Positions 22,187 to 32,985 are shown, numbered from the stretch's first letter. The stretch: DNA of 64,000 bases from Rattus norvegicus (GCF_036323735.1 NC_086040.1:6482068-6546067); one strand, 5' to 3'. Notes: generated from the letters alone by a model not told the origin. Numbers and translations are program-made.

Positions 22187-25100
22187 ATGAATATAACGGG
22201 AAGCAATAATCACTATTCCTTAATATATCTCAACATCAATGGCCTCAACTCCCCAATAAAAAGACATAGATTAACAAACTGGATACGCAACGAGGACCCT
22301 GCATTCTGCTGCCTAAAGGAAACACACCTCAGAGACAAAGACAGACACTACCTCAGAGTGAAAGGCTGGAAAACAACTTTCCAAGCAAATGGTCAGAAGA
22401 AGCAAGCTGGAGTAGCCATTCTAATATCAAATAAAATCAATTTCCAACTAAAAGTCATCAAAAAAGATAAGGAAGGACACTTCATATTCATCAAAGGAAA
22501 AATCAACCAAGATGAACTCTCAATCCTAAATATCTATGCCGCAAATACAAGGGCACCTACATACGTAAAAGAAACCTTACTAAAGCTCAAAACACACATT
22601 GCACCTCACACAATAATAGTGGGAGATTTCAACACCCCACTCTCATCAATGGACAGATCATGGAAACAGAAATTAAACAGTGATGTAGACAGACTAAGAG
22701 AAGTCATGAGCCAAATGGACTTAACGGATATTTATAGAACATTCTATCCTAAAGCAAAAGGATATACCTTCTTCTCAGCTCCTCATGGTACTTTCTCCAA
22801 AATTGACCATATAATAGGTCAAAAAACGGGCCTCAACAGGTACAGAAAGATAGAAATAATCCCATGCGTGCTATCGGACCACCACGGCCTAAAACTGGTC
22901 TTCAATAACAATAAGGGAAGAATGCCCACATATACGTGGAAATTGAACAATGCTCTACTCAATGATAACCTGGTCAAGGAAGAAATAAAGAAAGAAATTA
23001 AAAACTTTTTAGAATTTAATGAAAATGAAGATACAACATACCCAAACTTATGGGACACAATGAAAGCTGTGCTAAGAGGAAAACTCATAGCGCTGAGTGC
23101 CTGCAGAAAGAAACAGGAAAGAGCATATGTCAGCAGCTTGACAGCACACCTAAAATCTCTAGAACAAAAAGAAGCAAATACACCCAGGAGGAGTAGAAGG
23201 CAGGAAATAATCAAACTCAGAGCTGAAATCAACCAAGTAGAAACAAAAAGGACCATAGAAAGAATCAACAGAACCAAAAGTTGGTTCTTTGAGAAAATCA
23301 ACAAGATAGATAAACCCTTAGCCAGACTAATGAGAGGACACAGAGAGTGTGTCCAAATTAACAAAATCAGAAATGAAAAGGGAGACATAACTACAGATTC
23401 GGAGGAAATTCAAAAAATCATCAGATCTTACTATAAAAACCTATATTCAACAAAATTTGAAAATCTTCAGGAAATGGACAATTTCCTAGACAGATACCAG
23501 GTATCAAAGTTAAATCAGGAACAGATAAACCAGTTAAACAACCCCATAACTCCTAAGGAAATAGAAGCAGTCATTAAAGGTCTCCCAACCAAAAAGAGCC
23601 CAGGTCCAGATGGGTTTAGTGCAGAATTCTATCAAACCTTCATAGAAGACCTCATACCAATATTATCCAAACTATTCCACAAAATTGAAACAGATGGAGC
23701 CCTACCGAATTCCTTCTACGAAGCCACAATTACTCTTATACCTAAACCACACAAAGACACAACAAAGAAAGAGAACTTCAGACCAATTTCCCTTATGAAT
23801 ATCGACGCAAAAATACTCAATAAAATTCTGGCAAACCGAATTCAAGAGCACATCAAAACAATCATCCACCATGATCAAGTAGGCTTCATCCCAGGCATGC
23901 AGGGATGGTTTAATATACGGAAAACCATCAACGTGATCCATTATATAAACAAACTGAAAGAACAGAACCACATGATCATTTCATTAGATGCCGAGAAAGC
24001 ATTTGACAAAATTCAACACCCCTTCATGATAAAAGTCCTGGAAAGAATAGGAATTCAAGGCCCATACCTAAACATAGTAAAAGCCATATACAGCAAACCA
24101 GTTGCTAACATTAAACTAAATGGAGAGAAACTTGAAGCAATCCCACTAAAATCAGGGACTAGACAAGGCTGCCCACTCTCTCCCTACTTATTCAATATAG
24201 TTCTTGAAGTTCTAGCCAGAGCAATCAGACAACAAAAGGAGATCAAAGGGATACAGATCGGAAAAGAAGAGGTCAAAATATCACTATTTGCAGATGACAT
24301 GATAGTATATTTAAGTGATCCCAAAAGTTCCGCCAGAGAACTACTAAAGCTGATAAACAACTTCAGCAAAGTGGCTGGGTATAAAATTAACTCAAATAAA
24401 TCAGTTGCCTTCCTCTATACAAAAGAGAAACAAGCCGAGAAAGAAATTAGGGAAACGACACCCTTCATAATAGACCCAAATAATATAAAGTACCTCGGTG
24501 TGACTTTAACCAAGCAAGTAAAAGATCTGTACAATAAGAACTTCAAGACACTGAGGAAAGAAATTGAAGAAGACCTCAGAAGATGGAAAGATCTCCCATG
24601 CTCATGGATTGGCAGGATTAATATGGTAAAAATGGCCATTTTACCAAAAGCAATCTACAGATTCAATGCAATCCCCATCAAAATACCAATCCAATTCTTC
24701 AAAGAGTTAGACAGAACAATTTACAAATTCATCTGGAATAACAAAAAACCCAGGATAGCTAAAGCTATCCTCAACAATAAAAGGACTTCAGGGGGAATCA
24801 CTATCCCTGAACTCAAGCAGTATTACAGAGCAATAGTGATAAAAACTGCATGGTATTGGTACAGAGACAGACAGATAGACCAATGGAATAGAATTGAAGA
24901 CCCAGAAATGAACCCACACACCTATGGTCACTTGATTTTTGACAAAGGAGCCAAAACCATCCAATGGAAAAAAGATAGCATTTTCAGCAAATGGTGCTGG
25001 TTCAACTGGAGGGCAACATGTAGAAGAATGCAGATCGATCCATGCTTATCACCCTGTACAAAGCTTAAGTCCAAGTGGATCAAGGACCTCCACATCAAAC

Positions 25101-26014
25101 CAGACACACTCAAACTAATAGAAGAAAAACTAGGGAAGCATCTGGAACACATGGGCACTGGAAAAAATTTCCTGAACAAAACACCAATGGCTTATGCTCT
25201 AAGATCAAGAATCGACAAATGGGATCTCATAAAACTGCAAAGCTTCTGTAAGGCAAAGGACACTGTGGTTAGGACAAAACGGCAACCAACAGATTGGGAA
25301 AAGATCTTTACCAATCCTACAACAGATAGTGGCCTTATTTCCAAAATATACAAAGAACTCAAGAAGTTAGACCGCCGGGAAACAAATAACCCTATTAAAA
25401 AATGGGGTTCAGAGCTAAACAAAGAATTCACAGCTGAGGAATGCCGAATGGCTGAGAAACACCTAAAGAAATGTTCAACATCTTTAGTCATAAGGGAAAT
25501 GCAAATCAAAACAACCCTGAGATTTCACCTCACACCAGTGCGATTGGCTAAGATCAAAAACTCAGGTGACAGCAGATGCTGGCGAGGATGTGGAGAAAGA
25601 GGAACACTCCTCCATTGTTGGTGGGATTGCAGACTGGTAAAACCGTTCTGGAAATCAGTGTGGAGGTTCCTCAGAAAATTGGACATTGAACTGCCTGAGG
25701 ATCCAGCTATACCTCTCTTGGGCATATACCCAAAAGATGCCTCAACATATAAAAGAGACACGTGCTCCACTATGTTCATCGCAGCCTTATTTATAATAGC
25801 CAGAAAATGGAAAGAACCCAGATGCCCTTCAACAGAGGAATGGATACAGAAAATGTGGTACATCTACACAATGGAATATTACTCAGCTATCAAAAACAAC
25901 GAGTTTATGAAATTCGTAGGCAAATGGTTGGAACTGGAAAATATCATCCTGAGTGAGCTAACCCAATCACAGAAAGACATACATGGTATGCACTCATTGA
26001 TAAGTGGCTATTAG
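22187..26014 (+). CDS. L1 ORF2p, endonuclease / reverse transcriptase
   Basis: A 1275-residue multidomain enzyme that nicks target DNA and primes reverse transcription of L1 RNA there. The N-terminal APE-like endonuclease (about 1-240) keeps N16, E45, D147, N149, D231 and H232, the counterparts of the catalytic set. The residue before E45 is Lys, where the sister copy at 54272 has Gln. The RT domain (about 500-775) keeps motif A with D601 in SLDAEKAFD and the active-site box F701-A-D-D704. The C-terminal Cys/His motif C1131-x3-C-x7-H-x4-C1148 is complete. It starts 59 bp after ORF1, so translation is presumably by the unconventional reinitiation known for L1. No disabling lesion seen. Confidence 0.96.
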   Translation: MNITGSNNHYSLIYLNINGLNSPIKRHRLTNWIRNEDPAFCCLKETHLRDKDRHYLRVKGWKTTFQANGQKKQAGVAILISNKINFQLKVIKKDKEGHFIFIKGKINQDELSILNIYAANTRAPTYVKETLLKLKTHIAPHTIIVGDFNTPLSSMDRSWKQKLNSDVDRLREVMSQMDLTDIYRTFYPKAKGYTFFSAPHGTFSKIDHIIGQKTGLNRYRKIEIIPCVLSDHHGLKLVFNNNKGRMPTYTWKLNNALLNDNLVKEEIKKEIKNFLEFNENEDTTYPNLWDTMKAVLRGKLIALSACRKKQERAYVSSLTAHLKSLEQKEANTPRRSRRQEIIKLRAEINQVETKRTIERINRTKSWFFEKINKIDKPLARLMRGHRECVQINKIRNEKGDITTDSEEIQKIIRSYYKNLYSTKFENLQEMDNFLDRYQVSKLNQEQINQLNNPITPKEIEAVIKGLPTKKSPGPDGFSAEFYQTFIEDLIPILSKLFHKIETDGALPNSFYEATITLIPKPHKDTTKKENFRPISLMNIDAKILNKILANRIQEHIKTIIHHDQVGFIPGMQGWFNIRKTINVIHYINKLKEQNHMIISLDAEKAFDKIQHPFMIKVLERIGIQGPYLNIVKAIYSKPVANIKLNGEKLEAIPLKSGTRQGCPLSPYLFNIVLEVLARAIRQQKEIKGIQIGKEEVKISLFADDMIVYLSDPKSSARELLKLINNFSKVAGYKINSNKSVAFLYTKEKQAEKEIRETTPFIIDPNNIKYLGVTLTKQVKDLYNKNFKTLRKEIEEDLRRWKDLPCSWIGRINMVKMAILPKAIYRFNAIPIKIPIQFFKELDRTIYKFIWNNKKPRIAKAILNNKRTSGGITIPELKQYYRAIVIKTAWYWYRDRQIDQWNRIEDPEMNPHTYGHLIFDKGAKTIQWKKDSIFSKWCWFNWRATCRRMQIDPCLSPCTKLKSKWIKDLHIKPDTLKLIEEKLGKHLEHMGTGKNFLNKTPMAYALRSRIDKWDLIKLQSFCKAKDTVVRTKRQPTDWEKIFTNPTTDSGLISKIYKELKKLDRRETNNPIKKWGSELNKEFTAEECRMAEKHLKKCSTSLVIREMQIKTTLRFHLTPVRLAKIKNSGDSRCWRGCGERGTLLHCWWDCRLVKPFWKSVWRFLRKLDIELPEDPAIPLLGIYPKDASTYKRDTCSTMFIAALFIIARKWKEPRCPSTEEWIQKMWYIYTMEYYSAIKNNEFMKFVGKWLELENIILSELTQSQKDIHGMHSLISGY

Positions 26015-26738
26015 CCCAAATGCTTGAATTACCCTAGATCCCTAGAACAAACGAAACTCAAGACGGATGATCAAAATGTGAATGCTTCACTCCTTCTTTA
26101 AATGAGGAAAAAGAATACCCTTGGCAGGGAAGGGAGAGGCAAAGACTAAAACAGAGACTGAAGGAACACCCATTCAGAGCCTGCCCCACATGTGGCCCAT
26201 ACATATACAGCCACCCAATTAGACAAGATGGATGAAGCAAAGAAGTGCAGACCGACAGGAGCCGGATGTAGATCGCTCCTGAGAGACACAGCCAGAATAC
26301 AGCAAATATAGAGGCGAATGCCAGCAGCAAACCACTGAACTGAGAATAGGTCCCCTATTGAAGGAATCAGAGAAAGAACTGGAAGAGCTTGAAGGGGCTC
26401 GAGACCCCAAAAGTACAACAATGCCAAGCAACCAGAGCTTCCAGGGACTAAGCCACTACCTAAAGACTATACATGGACTGACCCTGGACTCTGACCCCAT
26501 AGGTAGCAATGAATATCCTAGTAAGAGCACCAGTGGAAGGGGAAGCCCTGGGTCCTGCTAAGACTGAACCCCCAGTGAACTAGTCTATGGGGGGAGGGCG
26601 GCAATGGGGGGAGGGTTGGAAGGGGAACACCCATAAGGAAGGGGAGGGGGGAGGGGGATGTTTGCCCGGAAACCGGGAAAGGGAATAACACTCGAAATGT
26701 ATATAAGAAATACTCAAGTTAATAAAAAAAAATCAAAA
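26015..26738 (+). other. L1 3'UTR with G-rich polypurine tract, AATAAA and A tail
   Basis: The G-rich purine stretch at about 26585-26665 has several runs of four or more G and could form a G-quadruplex, a feature known for rodent L1 3'UTRs. AATAAA lies at 26721-26726 and the A tail is short, with one TC interruption. Confidence 0.9.
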
Positions 26739-26757
26739 AAAAATGTCATATATGCTT
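26739..26757 (+). repeat. Target site duplication of the full-length L1, right
   Basis: Exact 19-bp match to 20122-20140. Confidence 0.95.
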
Positions 26758-27414
26758 TAAATGATCTGTGATTGGCAATCCTTATTAAATCCTATCAGGA
26801 AGCTGAGGGCAAAACTGGGTCATAAATCAGTCATCAGCAGTCCAGCCTTTGTGACAGTCATACCATTAGCCTGTGCCGCCATTGTTCTTGATCCCTGACC
26901 TTAAAAGGTCACAGACTTTCTGAACTTCAAATTGTTCAATAAATTGTCTTTTACATCAAAGTCAGTAGGGAGAAGATCATAGCCAGCTTCATGAATAATT
27001 TTATTTTTCCAAATGCTTTCTAAGGGTGGTGGTCGTCGCTGACCATTCTACATTTCCTCGTGCAATGATGGAAGCACTGATCTACCCCAGAGGCAATTGC
27101 TAAAAGATCTGGACCACTATTATTGCAAATGCCAATGGTGCTGCCCTCTGAGTGGTGGGAAGATCCATGAGGATTTTCATGCATTTCTTAGATTAAGAGA
27201 GATATGAGTGCAATAAGTGAGCCACACTCTGCATGAAGTCCTCGTTGGGTTCATGACTTACCACGGTCCAACGAGGCTGTGCTGAAGAGTGGGCCATACC
27301 CATGAGTTCTAACACTCTGTGCCATTCCTCCTTCACAGGCCTTGGCCATACTCCATGTCTGAACCAAATTTGAACCATGCTTTCACCCTGGATAGTATTT
27401 TGAATGCTATACTG
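26758..27414. other. Unassigned DNA right of the full-length L1
   Basis: Continues the pre-insertion locus interrupted at 20140. A minus-strand frame at 27193-27378 (61 codons, containing LELMGMAHSSAQPRW and FMQSVAHLLHSYL) reads more protein-like than its surroundings and could be a fragment of a processed pseudogene, but I do not recognise the family. Confidence 0.35.
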
Positions 27415-27690
27415 AATAGGGAGAGTAGGAAGCCTTACATTTTCCTTGACATTAATGGAATTGCTTTACATTTCTTTCCATTTAGGTTGATGTTGTGTAC
27501 CGACTTCCTGTCCTTTGCTTCTATTATGTTTCTGCATAGGACTGGTATCCTTGATCGCTCTCATGCTTTTAACATGAAGGGTGGTTGGAATATTTTTGCA
27601 AGCTTTTTCAGCATCTAATGAGATTATCATGTGATTTTTTTCTTTCAGTTTCATTATGTAGTGGATTATATTGATGGATTTTCAGAAATG
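27415..27690 (-). mobile_element. Old L1 ORF2 fragment (RT domain), minus strand
   Basis: On the minus strand the segment includes KEKNHMIISLDAEKA, RT motif A of L1 ORF2, with frameshifts on both sides. It continues to the equivalent of the LNGEKLEAIPLKSG region. It is highly diverged. Confidence 0.75.
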
Positions 27691-27759
27691 GAACCATCCC
27701 TGCCTCCCACTAGAAATTAATAATTACACAGCATAACCTACAGAAGGTATCTCATATTC

Positions 27760-28025
27760 ACATGCATACTCTAACAGCTCCCCAAAGAAACAAAAACAAA
27801 CACATGCAAACCAAAAACCCATGCACCTTGCAGAACAGATTTAATACTTACATACACAGTCAGGCATCCCAATCGAAAAAACAGAAAAAAAACAAAAAAA
27901 AAAAACAAAAAAAAAACAAAAAGAAAACAAACAAAACAAAAGAAAACAAAACAAAAAAAAAAAAAAACAGAAAACATGCAAGCAAAAAAACCCTATTCCT
28001 GCAACATCAAAATTGCATGAACTAA
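27760..28025. repeat. A-rich / (CAAAA)n low-complexity tract
   Basis: From about 27880 to 27970 almost pure A with scattered C and G, preceded by a CAAA-rich stretch. Frames here are low-complexity artefacts. Confidence 0.9.
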
Positions 28026-29780
28026 ATATCACTTCTCATTAATTCCTTTAAACTTTAATGGCCTCTACTCAACAGGAAAAGGACACAGGCTAACACAATA
28101 GATTTAAAAACAGGATCCATCCTTCTAGTGCACTCAAGAAACACAATCTAGCAACCGAGATAGACACAACTTCAGACTAAGGGGTTGAAAATGGTTCTCC
28201 AAGCAGTTGGACACAAGAAACAAGATGGTGTAGCCATTCTTACATCCAGTAAATCAGACTTTCAACCAAAAGTAATGAAAAGAGATGGGGAAGGACACTT
28301 CATATGCATCAGAGGAAAAATCCGCCAAAATGGCATCTCGATTCCGGATGTCTATATTCCAAAGACAAAAGCAGCAACATTGGTTAGAGAAATATTGCTG
28401 AAGCTTAAATAGCACATCGAACCTCACATATTTATAGTGGAGAACATCAATCTCCCTCTCTCACAAAGGGCAGGCCATTGAGACAGAAACTAAAAAAAAA
28501 TTATATAACGAATACAGGGTTCAATTAAGTTGACCTCACTGTTATCTACAGAATAGTCCACACGAACACAAAACTACACACTCTCTTTTCAGTACCTCAT
28601 GGAACCTTATCCTAAAGTGGCCATGTTCTCCCACTCTAAGCAAGCTACAAGAGATACAGAAATACCTCGCTAAGAATTGGATCTTCTCAGATCACCATGG
28701 ATTAATACTGGACTTCAAAAATAAGAAAAAGTGTATAAACTCATTGAAATTCAATAGCTCGCAACTGAAGAACCACCAGTTCAGACAAGACATTAAAAAA
28801 AAAAAAAGCATTCCTAGAATTAAATGAAAATGACGGCAGAGCTTCTCCAAACTTAAGGGACATAAGGAAAGCAGTGCTAAGAGGAACATGCATATGCAGC
28901 ACTGGGCACTTTCATAAAGAAACTTGAGACCCCCCACACACTAGCATCTTCCCAGGACACCCTAAATCTCTATAATAAAATGAAGCAAATACATATTAAA
29001 GTAGGAGACAGGAAGAAATGATCAGACTCGGGGTGAAAGTGATCCATCAGAAACAAAGAGAATACAAAGATCAACAAAAGAAGAGTTGGTTCCTTGGGAA
29101 AATCAACCAGACAGACAAACCCTTAGACAGATAATGTAATAGGTGGAGATACAGCATCCAAATAACAAAATCAGAAATGAACAGGGAGCCATATCAATGT
29201 ACACTGATGAAAGTCACAGAATCGTTAGGTCTCACTTCAAAAACCTGCTGTTCCCAAAATTAGAAGCTGTGAACGAAGTGGATGATTGTGTAGACTGATT
29301 ACACTGACCACAGGTAAATTCAGATTAGATAAACTATGTAAATAGCTCTACAACGCCTAAAAGACAAACATTAATTAAATTTCCCCACTGAACGTGCCCC
29401 AGGGCCAGATTGTTTGAGTGCAAACTCCTACCAGATTTTCAAAGAATTCTCAACCTACTTCAAAAAACAGAAACAGGAGGAAAATCGCCAAACTGTTTCC
29501 ATGACACCACTGTTGAACTGACAGCTAAATCACAAACGACTCAACAAAGAAAGAATTTCATAACAATTTCCATTACGAACATTGGTGGAAAAAATACTAG
29601 GTAAAATGCTCAAAAAAACATATCCAAGGGCATATCAAGACCACCACTCAGTGCCATCATGTAGGGTGCCTCCTGAGGCTGCAGGAGTGGATCAATCTAT
29701 GAAAACCCATCAAAGTGATCCACCATATAAGCAAACTGAACTGAAAAAAAATTATTCTACCCTCAGCATTTCCCATTAAC
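28026..29780 (+). mobile_element. Old L1 ORF2 fragment (endonuclease to RT), plus strand
   Basis: Begins at the equivalent of the ORF2 N-terminus (LNFNGL region) and continues through the endonuclease (28185-28412 reads VAILTSSKSDF and EGHFICIRGKI) and the linker to the RT region near the INKLKEKN position. Frameshifts and stops are frequent. It ends where the minus-strand fragment at 27415-27690 starts in ORF2 coordinates, so the two may derive from one rearranged element. Confidence 0.8.
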
Positions 29781-29819
29781 ATGCGAGCTCCACTTGGAGA
29801 TAAATTTGTGGAAGTTACA

Positions 29820-30150
29820 TATCATGCAATATATATATGTGTGTGTGTATATACATATAAAAATTATTATTACAATAAATTAATATATTAAAATGTTATA
29901 TACTAATATTATGATAATATAATTAATATTCTTATAGTATATTAGTATATTAAATTGCTATATATCAATATTATGGTAATATACAATAAATATCAATATA
30001 GCATATTATTATATTATTAAAATAAATAATAAATACAAATATATTGTATTAATATATCAAATTATTATATTTTATTATAATGATATAATATAATTAATAT
30101 TAATATATTATGTTAGTATACTAAATTATTATATATTAATAATATTAAAC
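29820..30150. repeat. AT-rich microsatellite tract
   Basis: About 330 bp of TATA/ATTA/TAAT-type sequence with a short (TG)n at 29838-29848. Confidence 0.95.
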
Positions 30151-30364
30151 CTCTCTTACCCTCTTCTGCCTCTCTACCTGATCCAACCCTCAACCCTCCA
30201 GTATCAACTTTCCCCTCTGGCTCCCTGTCATAGGCTCTAGCAATTACTGAACAGTTAAAATGGACAGAAGGTTCATATGCGATCTCCTTAATCCATGATA
30301 GATGTCTAGTCAGGGGATATCTCCTTTGAGGAAGCAGATAAATATCAGGATTCAAATAATATTT

Positions 30365-31660
30365 GCTGGGGGAAGATCAAATCCGAATAATGAGTTTGCA
30401 TATCTATCCAGTGGATTCTGAGAAAATGGGGAATATTCTTCCTAAACACCAAGCTATACTACTCCTGGCCTTATATCTGAAAAGACCTCTGACATAACTC
30501 AAGGACATGTGCTCCATAAGGTTACTAACTGCTTTCTTCATAATGAGAAGGATATAGAAATAACCCAGATGCCCCTCAACCAAAGAATGGCTATAGAAAA
30601 TGTGGTTCACTTACACTATGGAATACTACGCAGCTATGAAAAATAATGACATTATGAAGATGCGGTCAAGTAGAAGGAATGAGAAAGTATTGTTCTGAAT
30701 GAGGTAACTGAGCCCAAAATAACTTGTACATACTCACTTAAAACAGGGTATTAGCCATAAAGTACAGAATACACACACTACGATTTATGGAACCAAATAT
30801 GCTAAACATGAAGAAAGACCCAATAAAAAATCTTGAATTTCAATCAGAAGGAGGAATAAAATAATGAGAGGAGGCAGGTGGAAGTAAAGGATTGGGTGAC
30901 TGAGTGGATGGGAAGGGAAATGGGGTTTGTGAATCATTTCTTGGGAGAGACAGGCAAGAGGGACAGAAGGCCAAGAGAATAAACTGAATCAGTGACTGTC
31001 CAGGGTGGGTGCTATCTCTATGATTTGCCAGCAATCTGGGATGTGTGAGGCTACCCTGGCGTCCATGAGTGTGACTTTAGCTGAGACTTGTAGAAGTGGG
31101 AATATGGATACGTAGCCACGGAGGGCCTAAGGTGGAAGGATAAGGACACAAACCCACCCCCAACATTTTGACCGATAAATTGCCCCCTCTACAAGAAACA
31201 CAGGGACAGAGATGGAAGAGGAAATGAGGGAATGGCCATAGGATAAGTGGCTGGATGTGAGACTTATCCTATGTGCATACCGCAAACCCTGACATTATTA
31301 ATGGTCCTTTCTTGTGTTTGCGGAAGGGAGGGTAGAGTTATTGTCCTCTGCAAGGTTCCACGGAGCAGCTGACTGACACAGATGCACAGACGCATGGCGA
31401 AATATCAGACAGATCTCAGTGAGTCTCACTGAAGAGCTGAAGGAAGGACTGAGAGGGGCAGAGGAGCACAATGGTCCTCACGTGGGGTTACTAAACCCGT
31501 CTCCTGTCTATGGATCCTGTTCTCCGTCCTGGGCTGCGTTTTCAGTACCTGGTGGGAGACGATGATTCTAGTCCTGCAGACACTTGATGTGCCAGAGGAG
31601 AGGGTGCACCCAGAGGGGTCCGCCACTCTCTCAGAGCAGAAGGAGAGAGAATAGAAAGAA
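30365..31660 (+). mobile_element. Old L1 (Lx-type) 3' fragment: end of ORF2 and long 3'UTR
   Basis: Positions 30365-30720 follow the ORF2 C-terminus (equivalents of the GIYPKD and MEYYSAIKNN regions; 'ctatggaatactacgcagct' is well kept). Positions 30860-31660 match, from my knowledge of rodent L1 3'UTRs, an older 3'UTR type with blocks such as 'ttagctgagact', 'cccctctacaagaaacacag', 'gagcagctgactgacacaga' and 'cctgcagacacttgatgtgcc'. It differs from the 3'UTR of the intact L1. Subfamily assignment is tentative. Confidence 0.75.
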
Positions 31661-31749
31661 GGACAGTAAATGATGCGATCATGGAGGAGTGTGGTGACAG
31701 GGAAGCGTTCAAGATGTTACCTGGTGAATTGATAGGACAATTCTGGACA

Positions 31750-31861
31750 TGACATCACGGGGACGGGGGTGTGAAATCATTGGGGTGGGGCATGACATCA
31801 TGGGGTAGGGCATGACATCATGGGGGTGGGGTATGACATCATTGGGTGGGGCATGACATCA
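31750..31861 (+). repeat. 21-bp minisatellite carrying TGACATCA
   Basis: Six tandem units of 20-22 bp. TGACATCA is exact at 31750, 31793, 31813, 31834 and 31854, and altered to TGAAATCA at 31772. Between the sites lie G-rich linkers (ggggtggggca and variants). TGACATCA differs from the cAMP response element TGACGTCA by one base, the change expected from CpG deamination. Regulatory activity is unproven. Confidence 0.9.
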
Positions 31862-31955
31862 TGAAGCTTAAGAGAAAATAGATGAAACTAGGAAAAGAAA
31901 TCAGCCCGAGAGGGAACTGAGACCTAGAGACACAAACATGGCGGGCGTTTACCTA

Positions 31956-32007
31956 CGCATGGTATCAGCTGTGAGAAAAATCGCATGGTATGAGCTGTGA
32001 GAAAAAT
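31956..32007 (+). repeat. 26-bp tandem duplication (2 units)
   Basis: 'cgcatggtat' followed by c/g-agctgtgagaaaaat occurs at 31956 and again 26 bp later at 31982 with one difference. Confidence 0.9.
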
Positions 32008-32691
32008 CATATTCTATCTACAATCTACAAATGCAGAGAGGACACAGGAAAGGAGAAGCCCCGTGAGGTGGGAAGCATCGACCTCTCTGAAAAGATTCTT
32101 TAGGTGAGTGAGGGCGACTGAGGACAGGAGTGGAAGGTCAGCGGGGAAGATGGGGGAATAGCGCGGGGCAGAGATAACTGGCCAGAATTAGGGGACATAT
32201 GGGTTAATGCAGAAACTTGATGCACTGGTTAATTCATGGCATCTAGAAGCTCACGTCCCTGAGGATTTAAGCTGATGAAGAATGCAGAGTCCGAACCTGC
32301 AATTCTTTGAAATCGAGGAAGGAAGACCTCAGGGGTGGAGATGGGGCACATTCAGTGGAGTCGGTTTCTGAGGAGATCAAATGGAGATCCCTGAACAACA
32401 GACCGAGCTGGGACAGAGATTAAAGAAGCTCAACCAAATGAGGCCTCCATCAATGTAAATCCACCCAAAAACCTCTTTCTGCTCTCCAAGGTTTGTGTAG
32501 TCCTTGTTCACCCTGAGTAAAATATATGCACACAGCGCATCCCCAAATACCTCTAAAAGATCTGTGACACTGAGTTCCTTGGAGGAACCCCTAACTCACT
32601 TGCAGGCAGACCAATATTCTGCTGACCGACTGCTTCCTGCATCTTTCACAACTGGTTTGCACCTGGACACTCTAAGAAGCAGACATCAGAG

Positions 32692-32692
<1 letters not shown>

Positions 32693-32739
<47 letters not shown>
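32693..32739. repeat. (TG)n microsatellite
   Basis: About 23 uninterrupted TG units. Confidence 0.99.
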
Positions 32740-32741
<2 letters not shown>

Positions 32742-32985
32742 GTCATGCATAAGCTAACCATTCTCACACAGACTGTCTGGATTGGTTTTTTTTTTGGAAG
32801 GTTGGCGAATCTTTCTCTTGTCCTAAGAAAAGACAACTCTGGTTCTCAACTCTCTCTGTGAAGCTGTGACAGGGTGAGTGATTTTCATGTGTGAGGAAAT
32901 TTGATTTCATGGATACAATATTCCTTGAAAAACAAGGCTCAACATGTACTTTCCTTAGTCGGTGATCCCTCGAGGGCATTATTCC
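32740..32985. other. Unassigned spacer
   Basis: No recognised feature; includes a run of nine T near 32787. Confidence 0.4.

Larger units (their letters stand above)
20141..26738 (+). mobile_element. L1: Full-length L1 retrotransposon with both ORFs intact
   Basis: A 6.6-kb autonomous non-LTR retrotransposon: 5'UTR promoter with one whole and one partial monomer (20141-21053), ORF1 (21054-22127), a 59-bp spacer, ORF2 (22187-26014), a 3'UTR with a G-rich purine tract, AATAAA at 26721-26726 and a short A tail. It is flanked by perfect 19-bp target site duplications. The insertion begins exactly at the monomer boundary (compare 20742), as expected if the template transcript started there. Both frames are open over their full family length and the catalytic residues checked are present. 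This makes it a candidate retrotransposition-competent element; activity itself cannot be read from sequence. Confidence 0.96.
31661..32692. other. Unassigned, GC- and purine-richer segment with minisatellites
   Basis: No gene recognised. It is less AT-rich than the surroundings and contains the TGACATCA minisatellite (31750-31861), a perfect-length 26-bp tandem duplication (31956-32007), and several CpG dinucleotides near 32130-32170. A 20-codon ATG frame starting at 31939 spans part of the 26-bp duplication. I have no evidence it is translated. Confidence 0.4.

Noticed and set aside
22819..23388. 189-codon minus-strand frame inside L1 ORF2
   Set aside because: Antisense shadow of ORF2; the equivalents in other L1 copies (54872-55465) are likewise shadows with hydrophobic composition from A-rich sense DNA.
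27762..28025. Lys-rich 87-codon frame
   Set aside because: Translation of the A-rich low-complexity tract.
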